From Clostridia bacterium (GTDB lineage Bacteria > Bacillota > Clostridia > Oscillospirales > SIG627): a stretch of 64,000 nucleotides of DNA. The translations under genes and the position numbers were made by a program. The stretch lies in assembly GCA_017517325.1 (NCBI GenBank), contig JAFWZW010000010.1, positions 1-64,000 of the forward strand. The letters run 5' to 3'. A model generated the notes under the pieces. That model had not been told where the DNA came from and did not search any database. It worked only from the letters and a program-made list of their open reading frames with translations. Shown piece by piece: positions 46,136 to 54,121 of the stretch. Position 1 is the stretch's first letter; the number at the start of each line of letters is the position of its first letter.

Positions 46136-47218
46136 ATGGAACACAAAATCGTATCCCGCATAAATTGCGGTGCCTTTCGCTATCAAGCCTGGCCCACCGT
46201 GGCCAAAAGTGCCGACGGTACCCTTTTCGTAGGGTGCTCCGGCCACCGCTTGGGGCACATTGACCCCTTTGGCAAGGCCATTCTCTACGTAAGCCGTGAC
46301 GAAGGCAAAACCTGGAGCCTCCCCCAGATCCTTCAGGATTCCTGGCTTGATGACCGTGACGTTGGTCTTCTTGCCTGGGGTGAAAGCAATCTTTTGATGT
46401 GTTCCTGCAATCACGCTCCTTCTCAATATTCTCAATACGATGAAAGCCCCCGTCACGGTGCCACAGTCCGTTCCCCTTTGGGGCTTGGTATGCGAGAGAC
46501 CTGGAATCACTGTTCCGAAGAAGAAATCACCCGTATTTCTTACACCAAGATCTCTCGTGATAACGGCGTCACCTGGTCTGACGTGCGCACAGCGCCCATT
46601 TTTGCACCTCACGGGCCCACTCGCCTAAAGGACGGCACCTTATTCTACATCGGCAGAAATTTTGATATGTTAAATCGCAAACCTGCCGACGTTCACTGCT
46701 ACGTCAGCCACGACGACGGGGAGACCTGGGAGCACCGCAGCCAGATCCCGTATCCGGAAAATACGCAACACATTCAGCACACGGAGCCCCACGCTCTTCC
46801 CCTTCCCAACGGAGATCTGCTTGCCGCCGTTCGCCTTGAAAACAAAGAAGTGCCCGGCAAACTTCAGATCTATACCCTCCTTTCCCACAATGACGGCTAC
46901 ATCTGGGAAGCACCCGTTCTCTTGGATCTCTTGGGCTCACCGCCCCACCTTTTTCTCCATTCCTCCGGTGCCGTGATCCTCACCTATTCACGGCGCACCG
47001 AGCCTATGGGGGAATATGCCAGGATCAGCCTTGATGGCGGTAAGACCTGGAGTCACGATACTCTCATCAGCCCGGAAGCCCCCGATTGGGACCACGGCTA
47101 CCCTTCCACGGTAGAATTGGCAGGGGGTGACCTTTTCACGGTGTATTATATGAAATGCCCCGGTGACGATTATAACTCCCTCCATTCCGTTCGCTGGAAT
47201 TTAAGCGATCTAAAATGA
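46136..47218 (+). CDS. Cytosolic sialidase-like beta-propeller, copy 1
   Basis: A 360-residue BNR/Asp-box protein of the sialidase superfamily. Asp-boxes are visible as SRDEGKTWS, SRDNGVTWS, SHDDGETWE and SLDGGKTWS. The opening AFRYQAWPTV sits where the FRIP motif with the first active-site arginine lies in sialidases, DDRDVGLLAWG offers the acidic residue, and a DHGYPSTVEL segment near the end could give the tyrosine. There is no signal peptide, so substrate must be imported. It follows nagA by 10 bases with AAAGGAG. Exact substrate (sialic acid or another glycoside) is unproven. Confidence 0.85.
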   Translation: MEHKIVSRINCGAFRYQAWPTVAKSADGTLFVGCSGHRLGHIDPFGKAILYVSRDEGKTWSLPQILQDSWLDDRDVGLLAWGESNLLMCSCNHAPSQYSQYDESPRHGATVRSPLGLGMRETWNHCSEEEITRISYTKISRDNGVTWSDVRTAPIFAPHGPTRLKDGTLFYIGRNFDMLNRKPADVHCYVSHDDGETWEHRSQIPYPENTQHIQHTEPHALPLPNGDLLAAVRLENKEVPGKLQIYTLLSHNDGYIWEAPVLLDLLGSPPHLFLHSSGAVILTYSRRTEPMGEYARISLDGGKTWSHDTLISPEAPDWDHGYPSTVELAGGDLFTVYYMKCPGDDYNSLHSVRWNLSDLK

Positions 47219-47241
47219 ATATATAACGAAGGAGAACTCTT

Positions 47242-48342
47242 ATGAAACATTCCATCGTATCTCGGATTACGGAAGGCGCCTTCCGCTATCAGGCGTGGCC
47301 CACCCTCACCCGCGGGGAGGACGGAACCCTCTATGTAGGTGCTTCCGGCCACCGCCGCAACCATATCTGCCCCTTCGGTACCGACGTGATGTACGTCAGC
47401 TGTGACGAGGGTGAAAGCTGGACCTGCCCCATCATCATCAACGATACCTGGCTTGACAACCGTGATGCCGGTATGCTTGCCTGGGGTGACGGCAACCTTC
47501 TCCTCTCCTGGGCTTGCCACCCGCCCAAGCAGTTCGAACTTTGGGAAGAGCCCGCAAAGACCAAGCCCCATTACGACGTACTCAGCCCCCTTTCTTTGGG
47601 CATGCGAGAACTGTGGAAGACCCTTCCCGAAGAGGAAGTGCAGGCAGGCTCCTTTACCCGTATCTCCCGTGACGGTGGCAAGACCTGGTCACCCAACCGT
47701 TCGGCTCCCGTTTCCTCTCCCCACGGTCCCTGTCGTCTGGAGGACGGAACCCTTCTTTATATCGGATCTTATATGGGAGAGAATAACAACTATGCCAACA
47801 ACGACGCAGGCAGGATCCGCCTGTACGAAAGCCACGACGATGGTGAGACCTGGACCCTTCGTTCTGTTATGCCTATGCCCGAGGGGGCAGACGAAATGCT
47901 CTGCTACGAGCCCCACGCCGCCGTTCTGCAGGACGGAACCCTGATGGCGGCCGTCCGTTATCATTGGGCAAAAGGCCACGGCAACCGCAAAATGTTCATC
48001 AATTTCTCCCACGATCAAGGCAAGACATGGGGCGAATCCCGCTTTTTAGACGTTTGGGGCTGCCCCCCTCACATTCTGCAGCATTCCTCGGGCGCCATCG
48101 TTTTGGCTTACTCTAAGCGCCTGGACGTAATGGGTCAGTACGTGATCGTAAGCCGTGATGGCGGTAAGACCTGGTCCGAAGAGACCCTCATCAGCGCCGA
48201 GGCCCCCGATTGGGATCACGGCTATCCCTCCTCGGTAGAATTGCCAAACGGCGATATTTTCACCGTGTTTTATCAGAAATGCCCCGGTGACGATTACAAC
48301 TCCCTCCATTCCGTTCGCTGGAATTTGGATGAAGTGAAATAG
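47242..48342 (+). CDS. Cytosolic sialidase-like beta-propeller, copy 2
   Basis: A 366-residue paralogue of the previous gene, sharing the opening IVSRITEGAFRYQAWPT, the LDNRDAGMLAWGDGNLLLS segment, Asp-boxes (SRDGGKTWS, SHDDGETWT, SHDQGKTWG) and the near-identical end WDHGYPSSVELPNGDIFTV. A short insert after residue 170 (MGENNNYANNDAG) distinguishes it. No signal peptide. GAAGGAG lies before the ATG, and an intrinsic terminator follows, making it the last gene of the AraC-controlled transcript. Divergence of the inserts suggests the copies differ in substrate linkage. Confidence 0.85.
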   Translation: MKHSIVSRITEGAFRYQAWPTLTRGEDGTLYVGASGHRRNHICPFGTDVMYVSCDEGESWTCPIIINDTWLDNRDAGMLAWGDGNLLLSWACHPPKQFELWEEPAKTKPHYDVLSPLSLGMRELWKTLPEEEVQAGSFTRISRDGGKTWSPNRSAPVSSPHGPCRLEDGTLLYIGSYMGENNNYANNDAGRIRLYESHDDGETWTLRSVMPMPEGADEMLCYEPHAAVLQDGTLMAAVRYHWAKGHGNRKMFINFSHDQGKTWGESRFLDVWGCPPHILQHSSGAIVLAYSKRLDVMGQYVIVSRDGGKTWSEETLISAEAPDWDHGYPSSVELPNGDIFTVFYQKCPGDDYNSLHSVRWNLDEVK

Positions 48343-48346
48343 TTTT

Positions 48347-48385
48347 AAAAAGCAGTCAAATTCAAAGGAATTTGACTGCTTTTTC
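48347..48385 (+). terminator. Intrinsic terminator after sialidase-like copy 2
   Basis: AAAAGCAGTCAAATTC, AAAG loop, GAATTTGACTGCTTTTTC. It overlaps directly into the promoter of copy 3. Confidence 0.9.
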
Positions 48386-48387
48386 AA

Positions 48388-48416
48388 TTGACTTTTCTTT
48401 TTTACTCTGTTACAAT
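48388..48416 (+). promoter_or_regulatory. Promoter of sialidase-like copy 3
   Basis: TTGACT (48388-48393), 17-base spacer, TACAAT (48411-48416), between the terminator of copy 2 and ATG 48445. It makes copy 3 independently expressed. Confidence 0.8.
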
Positions 48417-48444
48417 CAAGAAAATAAGTCTTCAGGAGGATCTT

Positions 48445-49515
48445 ATGAAGCATGCGATCGTATCCCGCATAACGGAAGGTGCCTTCCGTTATCAGGCTTG
48501 GCCCACCGTTACAAAAGGAAAAGACGGTACCCTCTACGTTGGAACCTCCGGTCACCGCCTGAATCACATTGACCCCTTCGGAAAGGATCTGATGTACGTA
48601 AGCCATGACGAGGGCGAAAGCTGGACTTGCCCTATGATCATCAATGATACTTGGCTTGACGATCGGGATGCGGGTATGCTTGCCTGGGGTGAGGGAAACC
48701 TTCTCCTCTCCTTCTTTAACCATCCTGCCGAAAAATTTTACGAATGGGAGAATAAAAATCGCCCCCATTACGACGTGGAAAGCACTCTTGCCCGTGGTAT
48801 GCGCGATCGCTGGGAAGCCATGGATGAAGCTCAACGCCCCGCAGGCTCATGGACCCGCCTATCCCGTGACAACGGCAAGACCTGGTCTCCTATCCGGCGC
48901 GCACCTGTCACCTCCCCCCACGGCCCCTGCCTTCTTCGTGAGGGTGTACTCCTTTACGTTGGCTCCGTGATCGGCGGCAACGGCACCATCGAGGCTCACT
49001 TAAGCTACGATGACGGTGAGACCTGGGAATACCTCTCCACCATTCCCCGCCCTGCCGACGGCAATGAAAACGGTCATTACGAGCCCTACGCTCTCTCTAT
49101 GGCAAACGGAGACGTACTGGTAGCCGTTCGTTATCGGGATCTGAGCGTTCCCGGAAAATTGAGGATCTACACCGCCGTTTCCCACGATCAGGCAAAAACC
49201 TGGGAGGATTCCCATTTTCTGGATCTTTTAGGTGCCCCCGCTCATCTTCTCCAGCATTCCTCAGGCGCCGTAGTGATGGTGTATTCCAGAAGATGTGAGC
49301 CTATGGGGCAATACGCCCGTGTCAGCCGCGATTTTGGCAAAACCTGGGGCAAGGACGTCCTCATCGGCCCCGAAGCCCCCGATTGGGATCACGGCTACCC
49401 CTCCTCGGTTGAATTGCCGGGCGGTGATATTTTCACGGTCTACTACCAAAAGTACCACGATGACTCCTACAATTCCATTCTTTCCACCCGCTGGAATCTT
49501 TCCGAAATTGAATAA
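48445..49515 (+). CDS. Cytosolic sialidase-like beta-propeller, copy 3
   Basis: A 356-residue third paralogue: AIVSRITEGAFRYQAWPTV, LDDRDAGMLAWGEGNLLLS, Asp-boxes SHDEGESWT, SRDNGKTWS, SYDDGETWE and SRDFGKTWG, and the same DHGYPSSVELPGGDIFTVYY end. It lacks a signal peptide. Upstream frame to 48388 is excluded because the promoter lies there; CAGGAGG precedes ATG 48445. It has its own promoter and terminator, unlike copies 1 and 2, so it may be expressed under different conditions. Confidence 0.85.
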   Translation: MKHAIVSRITEGAFRYQAWPTVTKGKDGTLYVGTSGHRLNHIDPFGKDLMYVSHDEGESWTCPMIINDTWLDDRDAGMLAWGEGNLLLSFFNHPAEKFYEWENKNRPHYDVESTLARGMRDRWEAMDEAQRPAGSWTRLSRDNGKTWSPIRRAPVTSPHGPCLLREGVLLYVGSVIGGNGTIEAHLSYDDGETWEYLSTIPRPADGNENGHYEPYALSMANGDVLVAVRYRDLSVPGKLRIYTAVSHDQAKTWEDSHFLDLLGAPAHLLQHSSGAVVMVYSRRCEPMGQYARVSRDFGKTWGKDVLIGPEAPDWDHGYPSSVELPGGDIFTVYYQKYHDDSYNSILSTRWNLSEIE

Positions 49516-49520
49516 GATTA

Positions 49521-49557
49521 AGCCCCTGAAAGCTTGACTCTTTCAGGGGCTTTTTTT
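49521..49557 (+). terminator. Intrinsic terminator after sialidase-like copy 3
   Basis: AGCCCCTGAAAG, seven-base loop, CTTTCAGGGGCT, then TTTTTT on the plus strand, reaching the end of the convergent ABC permease gene. Confidence 0.92.
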
Positions 49558-50446
49558 ACTTTGCCACAGTTTTTTTGCGGGTCATTAAAACGTAGATACC
49601 AAGAAGCAGAAGCACTGTGCCCACGAGGATCCCGTACATTGCCGGAATGGAGACCGAATTGCCGAAAAATTCAATGCGGCAATCCATTGCCTTTTGCATT
49701 TCCGAAATGGCAGATTCGGGTATCCCAAACCTACGCATCTCGCGGTAGGTACCGTTCAAAGTATGGTTGCGAAGCAGGGCTGTGCCGTAGGTACCGGGAA
49801 GGCAGGCCAAGACCTTCTGAAGCCCCGGAGCAAATTGGGAAATGGGCATATAGGCACCGCAAACAAAGCCGTAGCAGGAGCTGACGATGCTCCCCACCGC
49901 AGAGATCTGCCCTTGGGTGGTAAGAAAGTAATTAATGATACTGGAAAGGGCGGTGCCGAAAAAAACCAAGAGTATCACGTCAAGAAGGATCAGGCACACG
50001 TCCCCAAAGGAAAGATACCAGCCCGTCAGCGCCACGTATCCAAGACAAAGAACGGAAGCCACCAGACAAACAAAAAGAGCGTTGATGAGAGTTGCACAAT
50101 AATAAGAGAAAGCAAGGCGATTGCCCGAAACGGGCGTTACGGCAAAATCGCGCACGGCACCGCCGGCCTTATCCTGCACCATAAGAAAATTGGCGCAAAA
50201 GGAAACGGTTACACAGCAAACCGCAAGGAGAGATGAGGTCAACTGACCTCCCACGCAGCCTTCAATCAACTCCTCGGGCAGACCGCCGTAAGGCTCGAAT
50301 ACCTGACGGAAGGTATCGCGAAATACGTTGCCCAAAAAGGAAACGTACAAAACCAGCAGGATCCCCGGGGTGATCAGCGAGGTAAAGAACATTCCCTTAT
50401 CCCGAAAATACAGAAGGATATTTCTCCGAATCATCATCAGAGTCAT
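49556..50446 (-). CDS. ABC-2 type exporter permease
   Basis: A 296-residue membrane protein with six helices typical of ABC-2 (drug/antibiotic type) permeases: a first helix (MFFTSLITPGILLVLYVSFLG), a large extracytoplasmic loop, then four closely spaced helices and a final anchor (YGILVGTVLLLLGIYVLM). The C-terminal LPGTYGTALLRNHTLNG segment is a frequent ABC-2 feature. It overlaps the upstream ATPase gene by four bases. Probably exports a drug or lipid-like compound out of the cell; the substrate is unknown. Confidence 0.88.
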   Translation of the reverse strand: MTLMMIRRNILLYFRDKGMFFTSLITPGILLVLYVSFLGNVFRDTFRQVFEPYGGLPEELIEGCVGGQLTSSLLAVCCVTVSFCANFLMVQDKAGGAVRDFAVTPVSGNRLAFSYYCATLINALFVCLVASVLCLGYVALTGWYLSFGDVCLILLDVILLVFFGTALSSIINYFLTTQGQISAVGSIVSSCYGFVCGAYMPISQFAPGLQKVLACLPGTYGTALLRNHTLNGTYREMRRFGIPESAISEMQKAMDCRIEFFGNSVSIPAMYGILVGTVLLLLGIYVLMTRKKTVAK

Positions 50447-51357
50447 AGCGCATCCCCTCCTTTCAGGTTCTTTCCCGTAACGGTTAAAAATACGTCGTCC
50501 ATTTTTCCTTTGGTGACCTCATAATCACGGAACAGCTTTGGATTTTCCAAAATCAAGCGGGTTGCGGCTTCGGTGTTTTCCACCTCTAGCCTAAAGCCTT
50601 GGGGAATCTCCTCAAACGGAACGCCAAGGCTCGTCGCTTCCTCACGGGTCACGCCGTAAAGGAAGATATGATCCACGGTATAGCGACTTTTCAACTGAAG
50701 GGGTGTGCCTTGGGCAACCACCCGCCCCTTTTCGATGATCACAACGGAATCTGCCTCTGCCGCTTCCTCCATATAGTGGGTGGTCAAAAGCACCGTCAGT
50801 CCCTCTTTTTTTTGCAGATCGGAGATCACACCCCAGAGCATTGCCCTGGTTTGAGGGTCCAGCCCCGTAGTAGGCTCATCCAGAATCAAGATGGAAGGTT
50901 CGGAAATCAACGCCCTTGCAATATCAAGACGTCTGCGCTGACCGCCGGAAAGCTTTCCAACGGGGCGCCCCAGGATCTCCCTTAGATCAAGCAGAGCGGA
51001 AAGGGTCTCAAGCCGCTTTTGAAACGCCGCACCGCAAATGCCGTAAAGGGCGGCGCGGTGTCGCAGATTCTCTTTTCCCGAAAGGGCAGAATCCAAAACC
51101 GAGCTTTGAAACACAACGCCAATGCGGCTTTTCATTGATGTGCCACCTTCTTCCCAGGTGGTACCGTCGATACGCACTTCTCCCTCATCCTGAGGCAAAA
51201 TGCGACACAAAATGGAGATGGTGGTACTTTTCCCCGCTCCGTTTTCACCCAAAAAGGCGAAAAGCTCTCCCTTTTCCACGGCGAAACTCAAACCGTCTAC
51301 GGCTTTTACCGAGCCGAAGGACTTCTTCAAATTTCGCACCTCAATGGCATAACTCAT
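50443..51357 (-). CDS. ABC exporter ATP-binding protein
   Basis: A 304-residue ATPase with Walker A GENGAGKST, Q-loop VFQSS, signature LSGGQRRRLDIARAL, Walker B ILILDEPTTGLDP and H-loop LLTTHYMEEA. The C-terminal 80 residues are the extra domain usual in drug-resistance (DrrA/CcmA-like) exporters. It overlaps both the TetR gene and the permease gene by four bases, a tight three-gene operon. Partner of the ABC-2 permease. Confidence 0.94.
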   Translation of the reverse strand: MSYAIEVRNLKKSFGSVKAVDGLSFAVEKGELFAFLGENGAGKSTTISILCRILPQDEGEVRIDGTTWEEGGTSMKSRIGVVFQSSVLDSALSGKENLRHRAALYGICGAAFQKRLETLSALLDLREILGRPVGKLSGGQRRRLDIARALISEPSILILDEPTTGLDPQTRAMLWGVISDLQKKEGLTVLLTTHYMEEAAEADSVVIIEKGRVVAQGTPLQLKSRYTVDHIFLYGVTREEATSLGVPFEEIPQGFRLEVENTEAATRLILENPKLFRDYEVTKGKMDDVFLTVTGKNLKGGDAL

Positions 51358-51917
51358 TGTACCGCCTCCTTTTCATTCTTCACAAGACCTTGATACAGAT
51401 CAGTAAGGATCAAGCTGATGGCTTCCTCATTCAAATCAAGAAAGCCCGTTGCCAGCATAGTAGCAATCCCGTGGACACAGCTCCACATTTCCAGATGAAA
51501 AAGCTTTGCCTTATCTCCGCCGATGCCCGTCTGACTTTCTACAACGCCCCATAGGCCTTCCGTCAAGCGATCCCCCTCCGTGTTTTCACCGCGGCGAGAG
51601 CGCATATAAAGAAGGCGAAAGAGGGCCGGCTCCTCCCTTGCAAAGGAAACGTAGGCCATTCCGCTTGCTTTATAGACAGGATATTTTCCCTTCTCTATTT
51701 CCTCCTGCATTCGCTTTTCAAACAAAGCATACGCTCGCTTCAGCACACATTCCTTCACTTCTTCCATACCGGAAAAGTGCGTAAAGATCGGCTGGGTGGA
51801 AATTCCCAAATGGGCCGCAAGTCCTCTGGCCTTCCATGCCCTTTCAGGATCCGTTTTGGCAAGCTCCAACGCCCCTGAAATAATGTCCTCTTTCGTGATC
51901 TTTCGTTTCGGCGCCAT
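51354..51917 (-). CDS. TetR-family regulator of the ABC exporter
   Basis: A 187-residue repressor. The N-terminal helix-turn-helix (KRKITKEDIISGALELAKTDPERAWKARGLAAHLGISTQPIFTHFSGMEEV) is TetR-like, with a helical ligand domain after. It is the first gene of the exporter operon and overlaps the ATPase gene by four bases, so it likely represses its own operon and is released by the exported compound. A clear palindromic operator overlaps the promoter. Confidence 0.92.
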   Translation of the reverse strand: MAPKRKITKEDIISGALELAKTDPERAWKARGLAAHLGISTQPIFTHFSGMEEVKECVLKRAYALFEKRMQEEIEKGKYPVYKASGMAYVSFAREEPALFRLLYMRSRRGENTEGDRLTEGLWGVVESQTGIGGDKAKLFHLEMWSCVHGIATMLATGFLDLNEEAISLILTDLYQGLVKNEKEAVQ

Positions 51918-51928
51918 ACTCTCTCCAT

Positions 51929-51985
51929 TAATAACATATGTTATATAACACTTGTTATTATACTTTCAATTTCCTTTTTTGTCAA
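51929..51985 (-). promoter_or_regulatory. Promoter and palindromic operator of the TetR-ABC operon
   Basis: Perfect sigma-A promoter on the minus strand: TTGACA (51980-51985), 17-base spacer, TATAAT (51957-51962). It is overlapped by the inverted repeat TAATAACA (51929-51936) / TGTTATTA (51953-51960), and the perfect 14-base palindrome ATAACATATGTTAT (51931-51944) lies at the expected transcription start. This is the standard place for TetR repression. Confidence 0.85.
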
Positions 51986-51992
51986 TAGAAGC

Positions 51993-52028
51993 ATAAAAAA
52001 ATCCAAGCACTTTCGTGCTTGGATTTTT
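51993..52028 (-). terminator. Intrinsic terminator of the carbohydrate importer operon
   Basis: Minus strand AAAAATCCAAGCAC, GAAA loop, GTGCTTGGATTTTTTT, seven bases after the stop of the last permease gene. Confidence 0.93.
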
Positions 52029-52034
52029 CGTAAA

Positions 52035-53066
52035 TTAACCAACGATACCGCTGCGTTCGATACCCTGAACGATGTATCTCTGGCAGAAGCAGTACATAAT
52101 AACCAGGGGCAGAATAATCATCAGCGCACAGGTATTAATAATGGCCGATGAGTAAACGTTAGCCGAGGCAAAGCCTGCCGCGCCAAGAGATGCAGGAACC
52201 GTAACGATGTTAGGCATCAGGTAAGTTGACGTCTTGGTAAAGAACATGGTGGTGTAGAAGTCATCGGTCCACTGCCAGGAGAAGGCGAAGATGAACACGG
52301 TGATCATCATCGGCACGGAAAGGGGCACGATGATGCGGATAAAGGTCTTAAACACACCGGAGCCGTCAACGTAGGCAGCTTCTTCCAATTCATCGGGTAC
52401 GCCGCGGAAGAACTGTCGCATCAAGAAGATGTAAAGACCGTTCTTAAAGGCAAGACCGCCGAAGGAAAGGAGCGCCAAGGGCCAATAGGTATTGATCAGG
52501 TTGAGCTGTTCGCCACCGATCAGCTTGATGATTCCGAAAATATCGAAGTAACGGAACTTCTGGAAGAGAGCCAGTCTCAATGCCTGGTGAGGAACAACCA
52601 TCGTAAAGATTACGCAGTAGAACAGGAGCATATTGCCCTTGAACTTAAACTTTGCAAAGCCGTAACCAATTACCATGGTAACCACCATCTGCACGACGGC
52701 ACACAAAAGGGAGACGATGGTCGTATTCCAAAGAGCCTCAAAATAACGGTTTTCGGTTATGATCGCCTTGTAGGTATCCAGCGTGGGATACTTGGGGATG
52801 AGTTTTACCGTTACGTCAAGGAAGTCGTCCTTACTCATAAAGGAACCTGCAACCTTTGCAATAAAGGGATACAGAATAACGTAAGCAATACCAACCAGAA
52901 GGACATAACGGAAGATTGCCCAGACTACGTTCAGCAGGAAGTTCAGCGAGAGGTATTTTGTTTTAACCCGTTCCCAAAAGGGTGTGCGGTCTTCAAATTC
53001 AACGTCAAACTCTTTCTTCTTGCCGAATTTCACTTTCTTTTCTACTTTTGCTTCAGCATTCATCAA
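52035..53066 (-). CDS. Carbohydrate ABC importer permease, MalG-type (second pair)
   Basis: A 343-residue permease with six helices after a long charged cytosolic N-tail (about 60 residues; KKVKFGKKKEFDVEFEDRTPF). The EAA loop that docks the ATPase is EEAAYVDGSGVFKTFIRIIVPLSVPMM near residue 230, and the MRQFFRGVPDELEEAAYVDG stretch is characteristic of sugar (CUT1) permeases. It is the last gene of the operon, 14 bases after its MalF-type partner, and ends at an intrinsic terminator. No ATPase gene is present, so a shared sugar ATPase elsewhere is expected. Confidence 0.93.
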   Translation of the reverse strand: MMNAEAKVEKKVKFGKKKEFDVEFEDRTPFWERVKTKYLSLNFLLNVVWAIFRYVLLVGIAYVILYPFIAKVAGSFMSKDDFLDVTVKLIPKYPTLDTYKAIITENRYFEALWNTTIVSLLCAVVQMVVTMVIGYGFAKFKFKGNMLLFYCVIFTMVVPHQALRLALFQKFRYFDIFGIIKLIGGEQLNLINTYWPLALLSFGGLAFKNGLYIFLMRQFFRGVPDELEEAAYVDGSGVFKTFIRIIVPLSVPMMITVFIFAFSWQWTDDFYTTMFFTKTSTYLMPNIVTVPASLGAAGFASANVYSSAIINTCALMIILPLVIMYCFCQRYIVQGIERSGIVG

Positions 53067-53080
53067 TTCGTCCTCCTTTC

Positions 53081-54100
53081 TTAGTCTCTTCTCTGATAGA
53101 ACACGTATGCAGACATAACAGCTGCAACTGCCGCAATGATCACAAGCACGAGAGTGAAGTAGATCCAGTACATCGCCGTCGCCAGAACGTCGCCGCCCTG
53201 GGTGTTAACGCCTTCATACACACCGCCAATGTAGTTCATAACCGCATTGGAGCTGGAGGTGAAGGAGTCGATAACGGTGTAAACTGCGTTTACCAGAATC
53301 ATCGGGCTGATCATGGGGAAGGTGATCTTCCAGAAGGTTTCCCAAGTGGTTGCACCGTCAATGGTACAAGACTCGTAGATAGCGGGAGAGATGGACTGCA
53401 GACCGGAGAGGAAGATCAGCATCTGAACACCGGAACGGTTAACCAGGTTATAAACGTCGTTAACGATGTCAACAACGTAGGTAACAAGGCCGGTACCGAT
53501 CTTCATGGTGGAGAACAGCCCCTGCAGGTCTACTGCGGAAATAATGGCGTTGGAAGCGCCGGTGGAAACTGCTTCACCTGCAGTTTCTGTTTCTTCTGCA
53601 CCGATCTCGGCACCCTCAGCATAGTTTGCAAAGGAGTTGTTCATATCAATGTCATCGATCAGACCGGTGGAAAGAATAACCGGGATGAAGAAGATAGCAC
53701 GGAACAAAGTACGACCGACCATTTTCTGGTTCAGAAGCACCGCCATAAACAGAGAGAAGACGATGATGGCGGGAACTTCCAGCACAAGCTGCTGAATACC
53801 GCCGGTCAGAGTAGAAACGAAACGGGGGTCTACGAAAAGTGCGTCACTGTAGTTCTGCCAGCCTACGTTATCCAGCACGAAGCCACCGCCCGCAAGGGGG
53901 TAGATGGTGCTGAAGGAGTAGCGGAGAGAGTCAACAATAACGGGAACGTAGATCAGGAAGAAAATCAAAATAAAGGGAGCGACGAAGAGGTAACCAACTC
54001 TTGCCTTTGCCTTATCCAAAGACTTTGCTTTACGCTTCTTCGGGGGCTTTACAGGCTTGGTCATGGGTTCTGCTTTTTTAGTTTTTACTGCACTGTTCAT
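53081..54100 (-). CDS. Carbohydrate ABC importer permease, MalF-type (second pair)
   Basis: A 339-residue permease with a lysine/proline-rich cytosolic N-tail (KPVKPPKKRKAKSLDKAKARVG) and six helices. The EAA loop is YESCTIDGATTWETFWKITFPMISP near residue 255. Between two helices lies an unusual extracytoplasmic insert (about residues 149-185) rich in Glu, Ala, Thr and Asn (EGAEIGAEETETAGEAVS). It pairs with the permease 14 bases downstream and follows the DUF5696-like gene by 21 bases. Sugar specificity is unknown. Confidence 0.92.
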   Translation of the reverse strand: MNSAVKTKKAEPMTKPVKPPKKRKAKSLDKAKARVGYLFVAPFILIFFLIYVPVIVDSLRYSFSTIYPLAGGGFVLDNVGWQNYSDALFVDPRFVSTLTGGIQQLVLEVPAIIVFSLFMAVLLNQKMVGRTLFRAIFFIPVILSTGLIDDIDMNNSFANYAEGAEIGAEETETAGEAVSTGASNAIISAVDLQGLFSTMKIGTGLVTYVVDIVNDVYNLVNRSGVQMLIFLSGLQSISPAIYESCTIDGATTWETFWKITFPMISPMILVNAVYTVIDSFTSSSNAVMNYIGGVYEGVNTQGGDVLATAMYWIYFTLVLVIIAAVAAVMSAYVFYQRRD

Positions 54101-54121
54101 TTTATCACCTCATCCTTTCCG

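Noticed and set aside
46136..49515. CRISPR-like or tandem DNA repeat in the sialidase region
   Set aside because: The similarity is between whole paralogous genes of about 1.1 kb, not short repeats with spacers.
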